Positions 31,254 through 40,473 of a stretch of DNA of 64,000 nucleotides are shown piece after piece. The stretch lies in assembly GCA_900642245.1 (NCBI GenBank), contig CAAAJI010000007.1, forward strand, positions 572,235 through 636,234, in the 5' to 3' direction. Each line of letters starts with the position of its first letter. Within the stretch, counting starts at the first letter, position 1. Source of the stretch: Fragilaria radians (lineage: Eukaryota; Bacillariophyta; Fragilariophyceae; Fragilariales; Fragilariaceae). A program made the translations under genes and the position numbers. The notes beneath the pieces were generated by a model. The model was not told the DNA's origin. It searched no databases and saw only the letters and a list, made by a program, of their open reading frames with translations.

Positions 31254-34200
31254 ATGAAAAGAAAATGTGACGATTCGAATACAACTCAGGTCATTCATCG
31301 AAATCCTTTTGCATTAAGTGATGATCATAGTCATCATCAATCCAATGAGGGGTTGGAGGTTGTTATTGATTTCCTGGAGCAAATAAAAGATCAAAAGTTA
31401 CAACGTGACCAAGAAGGGAACATCATTTCCCCTGGTCTTGGTTCTCAAGTTCAGCTAATACTTTCATTACTAAATGATAGTTGTTTAGAGAGAAGCTCTC
31501 TGTCAAGAATGGATATAGCAGAGTTGATTGTTCCATGGGACGTTAAGTGCCTCACGTTTTTGCAATCTGGTAATCTTCCTCCAAAGGAATTCGACCTCCA
31601 TCTGTTATGGAAAGCGTTGGCGTTGGCTCTAGAAGTACTAAATGGCCACGAAAGTTCTCACTCTTTAAAGGGCACTTTATCGACTCAAAATCTAAACAAA
31701 CTGTTGCCTTTGGCGATACAATCTGTCACTTTACTTCATGATACTTCAGCCAGGGGCTTCGCAGCACAATCTTTTACATTGCTAACCGAGTACTTCTACG
31801 TTCCGACGTTTGAACTTTGCTGTAATACAATCCTCCTGGAACTATCCCACAAGATTGAGGCGTTTGCCTCTTTTACAAATAATCGTTATGTCCTATCCAA
31901 TCAAGAGTTTTGTTCCGTTGTCAAATCTGGTCTCAAACTCATACGCAAAGTTCAGAAAAAGGGAAATTCAAATCCCAAAAAGATATTTCAAACGCTTTCT
32001 AGAGAGTCGCACTTGACCGCAATTTCAATCTTTTTAATGGTTGGAGTTGATGATGAAGAATGTACAAACAGCGTTCACAATATGATGAAAGATATTGTTT
32101 GGGAAGCTTTCTTTCATCCTCCCCATCACATTGAAGGTTTTCGAGCGATACATTTGAATCCTCCTGATATAAGCTTGGCATCTGGAAGTAAAGCCTTAGA
32201 AAATTTTCCTCGCTGCTATCAGGGTGACCTTTTGAAATCAATCTGGTCCTTAATGGAAAGTGTTAAGGGTTATGAGCAAGAATTAGCGGCCTACTGGTTA
32301 TCTGTTAGGTTAGCTGAAGGGATGATTGTCAAAACCTTGGAATGGCAAAAACTTCGAATAAACGAAGTCGGTAGTGCATACGATGGCTGGATCTCAAGAT
32401 TGTTGTTTCAATTTTGGGGTAATCTTTTCAGTACTGTTCTGCTGCAAATCGAATGTAAGGCAAAAGGAAGCAAAGAAGTCTTTCTTAATCCTTTAATTCA
32501 CTGCCTCAAAGTGCTTTCTGAGCACAACATTTATCATCCAACTGATATGGATGATGAGCAGATTAATTTCAGCTTTTTGAAGCGTGTGTCTTGCCGAGTA
32601 TTTTCTCTATTGAAATCTACACGGTCGCCTATTTTGCTAGAAGCATTCACATACATCTTGCACCTGAACCACTTGCTCATAGAAGACTTTTTACCTGAAT
32701 TAATTTCAATTGTAACATCGCTTGGGGAAAGTCATGAATACTTGCGCACCTTCTTTTGTAATCTGTTCAAAGTCTATCGTCAATTACGACAAATCGATCA
32801 TCTGGTACAGGTGTTTCAATCAGGCTTACAACTCATGACTGATATAGTTCCAGAAGATAACTCCTATTCAAAGTTTAGGGAGGTATTTGCAGGTGCACAT
32901 CTTCAAAGTGAAATTTCTTCCTCATTTACAAGCATTCCTTTTGGACAAACTACGATTTTGTTCGAATTCTTCAATACATGTATCCAAAATTACATTTCTT
33001 CGATTGATGACAATACCAGCGTAAAGATCGAGGGCATAGCAATAATTGTGGGATTTTTTGTTTTATTTCTTAAAAGCATTCGATTAAATGAGCAAGTATC
33101 GAAACAATTAATCCTCCATTGTCAAGATACAATATCAGGGTCTGGCTCTATTTTGCTGGAAAAGTCGAAACTTTATCCAGAAATTTCACTTTATGGAATC
33201 CGCCTTTGCAGTGGAGCTTTAGACTTACGAAATCGCAGTTCCTTTTGGACTTCCGAGTCGGAAGGAATCAGTTCATTTGCATTACCCAGCCAGTTGTTGT
33301 CACTTCTACATGGATTACATGGAATAGTAACCGAAGATCACTTTTCTATGCATTCCCAGCTCACTGACATAAAGGAGATTAGATTTGAACTCCAAGTTCT
33401 TTCTTTTCATCGCATTCAACTCCTTCACTCACTGAATCATGAAGAAACGTTGGCAATTACTCTTCAGAGCAAGGAATTGAGCTCTATGGATCAGTATGTC
33501 AATGAAATTCGGCTCTTAACTGATAACGTCTTCTCGATTGCAGAAAGCATAGACAACGGTAGCGGTGACAATCTAGATATCACGGAATTGAGTCAATTTG
33601 AAAACCCCTGGGTCTTACTTTCCCAATATCTGCCAATTTGGACTAGCTACTGCAAAACTAGACATATCCAGCTATTCCTTGACTGGGTATTTCGGTCACT
33701 TTCTGGGTTAGACGAGCGATGGATCAGTGAGGTTCCATATTCGCCTCAAAACCGACGTTTGCACCCAGAATCAAAATCTGCGGCGACAGCTTTGCTTGAT
33801 GACGCTTCGTTCTACGAGAACTTATCAATAACAAGTTCATTCCTTTCCGCTGGACTGAGGTATATTCGCTCTCTACTGTCAAAAAATTGCAATTTTGAAG
33901 AGATGTTATCACCAATAGATTACCTGAATGATAATGGAAAAGGTGTGATACCTTTATCCATTCTAAATACCTTTGCTAATGAGTTGGAGATTCAACCGTT
34001 CTACGAATCCTATAACCTGCAATATTTTCAGTCAGTGCTAAAAGTTTTGCGTGTGCTTATAAATGGACATTTCGCACTAAGAAAGTCTGATACCCTTGAA
34101 ATGCATTTGGGAACGTTATTTGTCCTCGATGTTACATTTCGGAGATTTGCACAAAGCCGTGTCAAGAGGAGTAGTGAAGAAGCGGAGCTGCTCCTCAATA

Positions 34201-35699
34201 TTTTGGCATATAATCGCATCTTGATCAGCAAGCTCATCGTGGAACATGAGCATATGACAGTAAGGACCGTTCTACAATGCAATCAAATGGCACCTACCTT
34301 GATAGAGGGAGTATTCAATTCCTCTCAAAGCACAATTCGAAGTTTTCGTCTTGATGAATCATTAGTGAACTCTGATGTATTTATGGATGCTTCCTGTACG
34401 CTGCTTGAAACGCTAACATTCATTTGTTATGGAGGATTATCCACCTTTATATTCAAATTCATCAAAATATCGATACGCTCATCACCTTCTGACATGAAAA
34501 GCATAACTTTTCGCCTATTAAACAATTGTGTGAAAGGAGTGAAACATGCTAATGCCAGCAACTTAGAAACCGTGTCTGATTTCGCACTGGATTTACTCAA
34601 CGAAGACAACTTTTCCTTTCCCTATAAAAGTGGCGACCAATCCTCGTATCTTCATATATTTGTTGGGAACTTACTCTCGATTGCTTTAAGTAGCAAGTCT
34701 GTTTCCAGTCTCAATCTCACAAAATTTGTAGAGTCGCTTGAAATTACCAAAAACTCGAATGAATTTAATTTTTATTTCGCAGTCCTTCTGAAGCATGGCA
34801 TGTTGGATGATAACTTGTGCGCCATCTTTTTTCGCTTAATATCCGATGATAACTTTGAGTATGTGGATGACACTGTACTTTGCAAACTTCTGGTAGCAAC
34901 AAACGAGACAACTTTGCTTGAATTTTTACATTGTTTGTTGTTAACAACGGCGAAGAAGTTTAACTCGAAAGTGTCAAGAGTTCTGCAGCTAGTTTTTGAA
35001 AATCTCAAGAAGTTAGATCGCCCGGATATTCTAGCTAATTTAGGTCCAGAGGTGCTCTCGCACGCAATCCAAAGTTTGACGTTGAAGGATACGGATAACT
35101 GTCATTGTGTCCAAAACGCCGCCGATCTGATTACCGAGATTATGCATCATAAAGAACTCATACCAATAAGAGAGAAAGATGTTGCTTTCATTCTTTCTCA
35201 GATTACCTCTTGCTTCCAAAGCATGGATTCGAATTTCGAGTTCCAAAAGAGGCATGAAATTTTTTTCATATGTTGTGCATTGACGTCTTCAATGTTACAG
35301 CGAATACCGAAACTTTTATATGTTTGCGTTTCTTCACTCTCTTTACTACTGCAGAAGCTTTTCCTCTTTATTCTTGAAAAATTTGGCAATGATTGTGGAG
35401 TATTAGTGCTGGACTATGCAAAGGCATTTACAAGGCTTTGTGAGATTATGGTAGGGCATAAAGAAATCTTTAAGAAATATTTTCTTGGATTAATACTTGA
35501 CTTCATTGATGCAATGAAGGCTAATATGAGTCCTAATCTTAAAAATACATTGACACCAGCAGCGTACGCGCTTCTCGAGATGCTTTCAGATCACGAAGTA
35601 AATCAGATCAAGACATATTTAGATCCTTCAGGAAAAGAATTATTTCGTGCCTTTTATGAAAGTTATCTCAAGTGCCATGTTTACAACGGTAAATTTTGA
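31254..35699 (+). CDS. Urb2/Npa2-like ribosome biogenesis protein
   Basis: A 1481-aa single-exon protein. ATG 31254 follows ACC and is preferred over the GTG three codons upstream. The chain is almost entirely helical and Leu-rich, like a HEAT/ARM solenoid, with no signal peptide or membrane helix. The C-terminal 80 residues carry the best clue: a segment around LKNTLTPAAYALLEMLSDHE followed by IKTYLDPSGKELFRAFYESY and a final YNGKF. This matches the layout of the C-terminal domain of Urb2/Npa2, the nucleolar protein needed for early assembly of the 60S ribosomal subunit. The rest is too divergent to assign by eye. The length fits the family (yeast Urb2 is about 1170 aa, animal URB2 about 1500). 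Confidence 0.75.
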   Translation: MKRKCDDSNTTQVIHRNPFALSDDHSHHQSNEGLEVVIDFLEQIKDQKLQRDQEGNIISPGLGSQVQLILSLLNDSCLERSSLSRMDIAELIVPWDVKCLTFLQSGNLPPKEFDLHLLWKALALALEVLNGHESSHSLKGTLSTQNLNKLLPLAIQSVTLLHDTSARGFAAQSFTLLTEYFYVPTFELCCNTILLELSHKIEAFASFTNNRYVLSNQEFCSVVKSGLKLIRKVQKKGNSNPKKIFQTLSRESHLTAISIFLMVGVDDEECTNSVHNMMKDIVWEAFFHPPHHIEGFRAIHLNPPDISLASGSKALENFPRCYQGDLLKSIWSLMESVKGYEQELAAYWLSVRLAEGMIVKTLEWQKLRINEVGSAYDGWISRLLFQFWGNLFSTVLLQIECKAKGSKEVFLNPLIHCLKVLSEHNIYHPTDMDDEQINFSFLKRVSCRVFSLLKSTRSPILLEAFTYILHLNHLLIEDFLPELISIVTSLGESHEYLRTFFCNLFKVYRQLRQIDHLVQVFQSGLQLMTDIVPEDNSYSKFREVFAGAHLQSEISSSFTSIPFGQTTILFEFFNTCIQNYISSIDDNTSVKIEGIAIIVGFFVLFLKSIRLNEQVSKQLILHCQDTISGSGSILLEKSKLYPEISLYGIRLCSGALDLRNRSSFWTSESEGISSFALPSQLLSLLHGLHGIVTEDHFSMHSQLTDIKEIRFELQVLSFHRIQLLHSLNHEETLAITLQSKELSSMDQYVNEIRLLTDNVFSIAESIDNGSGDNLDITELSQFENPWVLLSQYLPIWTSYCKTRHIQLFLDWVFRSLSGLDERWISEVPYSPQNRRLHPESKSAATALLDDASFYENLSITSSFLSAGLRYIRSLLSKNCNFEEMLSPIDYLNDNGKGVIPLSILNTFANELEIQPFYESYNLQYFQSVLKVLRVLINGHFALRKSDTLEMHLGTLFVLDVTFRRFAQSRVKRSSEEAELLLNILAYNRILISKLIVEHEHMTVRTVLQCNQMAPTLIEGVFNSSQSTIRSFRLDESLVNSDVFMDASCTLLETLTFICYGGLSTFIFKFIKISIRSSPSDMKSITFRLLNNCVKGVKHANASNLETVSDFALDLLNEDNFSFPYKSGDQSSYLHIFVGNLLSIALSSKSVSSLNLTKFVESLEITKNSNEFNFYFAVLLKHGMLDDNLCAIFFRLISDDNFEYVDDTVLCKLLVATNETTLLEFLHCLLLTTAKKFNSKVSRVLQLVFENLKKLDRPDILANLGPEVLSHAIQSLTLKDTDNCHCVQNAADLITEIMHHKELIPIREKDVAFILSQITSCFQSMDSNFEFQKRHEIFFICCALTSSMLQRIPKLLYVCVSSLSLLLQKLFLFILEKFGNDCGVLVLDYAKAFTRLCEIMVGHKEIFKKYFLGLILDFIDAMKANMSPNLKNTLTPAAYALLEMLSDHEVNQIKTYLDPSGKELFRAFYESYLKCHVYNGKF

Positions 35700-36564
35700 T
35701 TGTTTCTTTCTCGGCAAATCTGCATTATAGCATTAAGTTAAATTGACAGACCGGTATGAAAGACACCAAGGTCAAATAATTCAACGCTTTTTTGAATTTT
35801 TATGGTTTAGACGGGGTCAACTCTTCTAGAAGTAAATGCTCTAATAGGAGACACGTTTCAGTAAAGGGAAGGTTGAAGGTCACAGTCATGATCAAAGCTA
35901 GACCGAAAGGCTTTCATTTGAAAGAAGCTTGTGTATTACTAGAACAATAAAAAATAATGATTAGAACTATATTATACCTTAATCATTTATACCCCCTCAA
36001 AAGAATTTTAATTCTGAATAAGAATCTTCATAAACATAACATATTTCCTTCGTTCTTTTTCTTGTAAGATACGCTTGCTAATGCTAGCTGTCTTCACGTC
36101 CAAGTATTGCTGGGTGCCTATTCTCAAAGGTGGTGGTCTATACTAAACTTGAAGGATCGGTTTGTTCCGTGCTACATTCCTAATCTATTCAATCATCTTT
36201 TACTCTATTTAGCTTACAGTTGTTGTGGCAAAGTAATCCCATGGATGGCATTATCCTAATACTACCTTCTATCCTGTTTGAACATGTTTGAAACATCCCT
36301 GTTTTTTGAGCGTTACACTTTTTATATGTTCCGTTGAAACGTCATTCAATGCGTTTTTAAAATCATGTCCATGGTGTTACTGTTAATCTCTTCCAGAGTA
36401 TCACATAGTTTGTCACACTTTTCTCTACATTGACTGCGCACTGGTGTACTTTGCGTTAACTGTCTAAGTGGCTTGAAATTGATTAAGGCCATAGCGTTCA
36501 AGTTTATTTTACTTTTAAATGCCCTAAGGACTCTAGAATGGTAAATATGACCATGAGGAGGTTT
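35700..36564. other. Convergent 3' spacer, 0.9 kb
   Basis: Between the stop codons of the Urb2-like gene and the coiled-coil gene on the opposite strand. AT-rich, with no gene or repeat recognised. Confidence 0.4.
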
Positions 36565-37860
36565 TCAATCACTGTCACTCTCCATCATGGCAGCAAAAAT
36601 CCCAGAAGGAGGCTTCTTGGCTTTTGGAGCTGTTTTTACAGCCCATGCTCCGGTACCTTGGGATTTCGGGGTAACAAATTTGGTTGATGAAGTAACATTC
36701 AGCTTCATTCCCACTGATTTTCCAGGGTTTGAAGGCTTGACTTTTTGAGACTTTTGCTTGCTATTAAACGAACTGTGTGTTAGTGCGACACGTGCTTGAA
36801 ACGCCTCATCGGATTCAAACCAATCGCGGCTGGAATTTTCCAACTGGACGATTTGCTCCAAAATTTCATTCTTGCGCCCTACTAGTTGTGTTTCCTTCAC
36901 AGTCATCAGTCTCCCCTTAGCATCATCTTCTGCTTTCTGCAAAGGAGCAAGTTCCTTTAAAAGTTTCTGAATTTCAGCATCATTTCGCAACTTATGAGGA
37001 TACTTAGGTTGAATTTTGGAAAGTAGATCTCGTCGCTGTTCCGCTTTCTGTTTTAATGATTGAAGCTTTTCGATTTTCTTCGGCTTTCCCGACGATTCTT
37101 TGACTTCCTTTTCTAAGCTCTCAAGCCGTTGTGAAACTTGATCTTTAAGAATATCGAGTTCTTGCTTAGTTATGTTTCCGCTTTCTATATGAGCCTGCAT
37201 TTTCTTCTTGACAATGGTTTCTTTTTGTTCGAGAGAATCCAAACTGACGGAATCATAAAAAGTTTGCTGTTCATCATTTATTGGAACTCCCTTCAATAGC
37301 TCTTGATCTATATCATTGATCATTGATTTTAAGCTTTCAATAACTTGCAACATTTTTTTCTTCTGGGACCATGAAGGACATTTACTAGTCAAAATACGTT
37401 CGAATGCATCTTTGGATGATACAGCAATGATTGATTCTGGAGATCCTTCTTCGAGAAGTGATTTCTGAACAGAATGTGACTGAACGTTTCCAGACAAGGC
37501 ATCAATGTTTTCTTCCACTTTAGGGAAGACAACAACTGTCTTTAGATTTTTTCCAGTGTCGTGTTGCAATTTGAACGAGCCACCACATTCAATCACACAA
37601 CTTGCTCCTCGATCATCTTCGAATCCTAATTCACGTAAAGTCGAAGAGACCGCTTTTGCCGCGTCTGGATCATACTTTTGACGTTCCAACTTTCCGGCCC
37701 CAGTCACAAACGTAATACGAATCATTTCATTCAACGGAAATGGTTGAGAAAAGGCGTCTTGAATAATATTCGTAATGGTTGAAACAGATTGACCACCTAA
37801 GTCAAAGGTTTCCGACTCAGTTGAGGATCGGATAGAAGCAGCCATTCCACTTATCGACAT
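36565..37860 (-). CDS. Coiled-coil protein of unknown function, 431 aa
   Basis: A single-exon frame from ATG. The first 115 residues form a compact alpha/beta-looking region (MIRITFVTGAGKLERQKYD, STLRELGFEDDRGASCVIEC). A long charged helical part rich in Lys, Glu and Leu follows (about aa 155-350), probably a coiled coil. The tail is basic and ends in GIFAAMMESDSD, an acidic Ser motif that could be a casein kinase 2 site. No signal peptide or membrane segment is visible. I do not recognise the family. It is transcribed away from the PPIL1 gene, with 242 bp between the two start codons. Confidence 0.75.
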   Translation of the reverse strand: MSISGMAASIRSSTESETFDLGGQSVSTITNIIQDAFSQPFPLNEMIRITFVTGAGKLERQKYDPDAAKAVSSTLRELGFEDDRGASCVIECGGSFKLQHDTGKNLKTVVVFPKVEENIDALSGNVQSHSVQKSLLEEGSPESIIAVSSKDAFERILTSKCPSWSQKKKMLQVIESLKSMINDIDQELLKGVPINDEQQTFYDSVSLDSLEQKETIVKKKMQAHIESGNITKQELDILKDQVSQRLESLEKEVKESSGKPKKIEKLQSLKQKAEQRRDLLSKIQPKYPHKLRNDAEIQKLLKELAPLQKAEDDAKGRLMTVKETQLVGRKNEILEQIVQLENSSRDWFESDEAFQARVALTHSSFNSKQKSQKVKPSNPGKSVGMKLNVTSSTKFVTPKSQGTGAWAVKTAPKAKKPPSGIFAAMMESDSD

Positions 37861-38102
37861 ATTTTTTTTTCAAGACTTGGGATTGATGCGGCAAAAAAAG
37901 AGACTTGGGATTGATGTGGCAAAAAAAGTAAGTTTGTAAATAAGATAAGTGACGATTACAGAGTGTGATTATTTACTGTGCTATGCTATGTATGGTATTC
38001 TAGATCATTAAAGTTTCTTCTAAAAGCAGTTAAAGTTTAATACCGTCAAGGGCTTCCACGTGGAAACAATTGAGAATTTGACAAAACAACTTCGTCGGAA
38101 CG
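37861..38102. promoter_or_regulatory. Shared upstream region of coiled-coil and PPIL1 genes
   Basis: A 242-bp spacer between two divergent start codons. It contains a 28-bp tandem duplication directly in front of the coiled-coil gene, listed separately. Confidence 0.5.
37873..37928. repeat. 28-bp tandem duplication
   Basis: Two adjacent copies of a 28-base unit beginning AGACTTGGGATTGATG (37873-37900 and 37901-37928) differ at one base (CGG versus TGG). The pair lies in the probable 5' leader or promoter of the minus-strand coiled-coil gene. Confidence 0.9.
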
Positions 38103-38781
38103 ATGATGTTGGAGAAACCACCCTATACTCACGTACAGTTTGAAACAAGTATCGGAACCTTCTGTATAGAACTATATTATCAGCATGCTCCTCGAACTTG
38201 TCACAATATAGCAGGACTTGCTGCATCTGGGTATTACAACGGAACAATCTTTCATCGGATCATACGAGATTTCATGATTCAAGGGGGGGACCCCACAGGC
38301 ACTGGTCGAGGCGGAGAAAGTATATATGGTGGAAAATTTGAAGATGAGATTTCGAAGAATCTCAAGCACACGGGTGCCGGTGTGGTGAGCATGGCAAATT
38401 CTGGACCGAATACCAATGGAAGTCAATTCTTCATATCCCTGAAACCCCTTCCCTGGTTGGATGGGAAACATACGATATTTGGTAGAATTTATTCTGGTAC
38501 GTTTTGGATTGCAAAGACCTAATTGATACATTCATGACTAGTTTGTAAGGGTTACATGCTCTCTACACTTGGTGTAACAAACGACTGACATTAGTTATAT
38601 TATAGGGATGAGTATCATTCAGAGAATGGGATTGGTTGCTACCGACAAAGATGATCGTCCAAAGTCACCAATAACTATTCTTAAAGCGACTCCATTTAAT
38701 GGGCCACCCCCTCCTCTCGAGGAACAAAATCAACAACCCTTTTCTTTCATGCAACTAACGGCATCTGCATCGTCTTCATAG
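38103..38781 (+). CDS. PPIL1: Cyclophilin PPIL1, spliceosomal peptidyl-prolyl isomerase
   Basis: Two exons, 38103-38496 and 38606-38781, with a 109-nt intron (gtacgt...tatag) in phase 1, give 189 aa. The cyclophilin fold is complete: FHRIIRDFMIQGGDPT includes the catalytic Arg, followed by GESIYGGKFEDE, MANSGPNTNGSQFFI and PWLDGKHTIFG with the ligand-contact Trp. Short loops and the sequence around GTGRGGESIYG match PPIL1, a single-domain cyclophilin that joins the activated spliceosome through SKIP. A proline-rich tail (GPPPPLEEQ) extends beyond the usual end at about aa 165. The start could be either of two adjacent Met codons. The stop codon overlaps the end of the WDR4 gene on the other strand. 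Confidence 0.93.
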
Positions 38782-39939
38782 GCCAGCCTTACGTTTCCGA
38801 TTTCTTCGGTTTCTGCTGTCTCTAGCTTTCTGAATTCTCTCCACTCGGTTCCAGGGAATATCCGCTGGATTGGAAGTTCTCGTTTCTTGTCTCTTTCCCA
38901 TTTTTAGCTGACCATTGCTATCGACCTCCAAAATACTAGTAGGTAAATTAAATGTTTTTGAATTGAGATATGTTTCGATTGCTGTATGCAGTGAGGCCTC
39001 CTCGAATCGTTTATGATTATTTAGAGAATACATTTTTAGGAGTGTAGGTTCCTTCGAAAGTACAAGCATGTTGCGTTCCTGAAAGGTGAGTGCAATCGGC
39101 TGAGAATCAGAATTCAAAGTCTGTACAAGTTTCAGTTCAGGCACTGAGTAGACATGAATTGCATTGGTATTGTGAAAGATAACAGTGACAAGGTCTGCAG
39201 TTGCTGATACCTGAATGGGCAATTTTTCTCCCAAGTCTTCTCGTGCAATCTCAGTATATGTGCTAAGTGTCCATAACCGAAGAGTGTGGTCACCACTACA
39301 AGTCACAACAATATCAGATTGATTGATGACATCAATGCAAGATACGAATGCAGAATGCCCCAGTAGGTATCCCTTAATGATACAAGTCTGTGGAAACGAT
39401 GAGACGCGTACTTTTTCATCTCTATCTGCGGTCAGTAAGGTATCTTTTCCAGCAAGTTGAATATCTGTTAACATGGATGCTGTATGACCCAACAAAAGAC
39501 GTCCTGAACGATTTTCTCCTTCAATAGGAAATGCTGTGGCATCGCCTACTAAATCACCACAAAGGATCATCCCAACTGGATTCCAAGCAAAGGTAATGCA
39601 AGACGTTCGTTTGGGTGTCGTGTAACTCCTCTGCCACTGGGATTCTCGGTATATATCCAAAGATTTATCAGCCCGAGAAGTGGCACACCAAAGAGAACCA
39701 TCATGAGGACAATGAGAAATCGCAACACATTCAATGGAACGTGATCGTTGTTGAGGCGTGTCATCATTCCCATCATCCTCTTCTGCATCGGATGACGTGC
39801 TCTTACTTTCAGTGGCTTCATTGTGATCCATAGTAGGATCAGGATTTAGTTCATAGGCGTTGTCTTCAGTAATTAGAAGGGCTTGACTGTCAAGACCAAC
39901 GACAACGCTCTGGCCAGAGCATTTCAATAGGGATTTCAT
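38776..39939 (-). CDS. WDR4: tRNA (guanine-N7) methyltransferase WD-repeat subunit WDR4/Trm82
   Basis: A 387-aa single-exon protein. The WD-repeat core has the signature stretch of this family: LLLGHTASMLTDI, LLTADRDEKVRVSSFPQT, GYLLGHSAFVSCI and VVTCSGDHTLRLW. WDR4/Trm82 does not catalyse. It holds the METTL1/Trm8 subunit, which makes 7-methylguanosine at position 46 of tRNAs. An acidic loop of about 30 residues lies near the N-terminus (DAEEDDGND), and the C-terminus is very basic (RNRRNRKRKAGL), possibly a nuclear signal or an RNA contact. The coding end overlaps that of PPIL1 by six bases. Confidence 0.9.
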   Translation of the reverse strand: MKSLLKCSGQSVVVGLDSQALLITEDNAYELNPDPTMDHNEATESKSTSSDAEEDDGNDDTPQQRSRSIECVAISHCPHDGSLWCATSRADKSLDIYRESQWQRSYTTPKRTSCITFAWNPVGMILCGDLVGDATAFPIEGENRSGRLLLGHTASMLTDIQLAGKDTLLTADRDEKVRVSSFPQTCIIKGYLLGHSAFVSCIDVINQSDIVVTCSGDHTLRLWTLSTYTEIAREDLGEKLPIQVSATADLVTVIFHNTNAIHVYSVPELKLVQTLNSDSQPIALTFQERNMLVLSKEPTLLKMYSLNNHKRFEEASLHTAIETYLNSKTFNLPTSILEVDSNGQLKMGKRQETRTSNPADIPWNRVERIQKARDSRNRRNRKRKAGL

Positions 39940-40473
39940 CTCGAAATGTTTTTAGGACCACCAAAAATTACCTTTTGCAGAGGAATTTTGGAACGTGTCT
40001 AGGATTCCCCCCGACAGAATTAGTTGATCAAAATAACAGGAAGGATGACCGATAAGTTTGAATACTTTCAAAGCGTGTTTGAAGAGAATGAAAGAATCTC
40101 AATGATTTATTTGCAACATGAGACCTGTTGCTGATACATCCAAAACATATTGTTCAAGAAGGAAACAACTGTTTGACATTTGTGAGATCAATCACATTTT
40201 TAAACAGCATAAAATAATTTCTTACTCATTTATTTTCCAGAATTCTTTGACTTGCTCTATGTTATCAATGTCATGCCCTCTGAAAAAAAAATGGTGAGCA
40301 CCTTACCCATATTCCAAATCTTGAGAAAAAGACTTGACTATTAGAAACAATTCCCCTTTTCAGGACAAAAGTAAGGGATAACCACTAAGTAGAACCCCTA
40401 ATCCCTAGTTTAGTGGTACTACTCATAGTGACATGATGAATTGATTGATTGGCAGTTATGGAACTTAGAATAA
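39940..40473. promoter_or_regulatory. Divergent upstream spacer
   Basis: 534 bp between the start codons of the WDR4 gene (minus) and the TcdA-like gene (plus). It must contain both promoters. No specific motif was identified. Confidence 0.4.
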
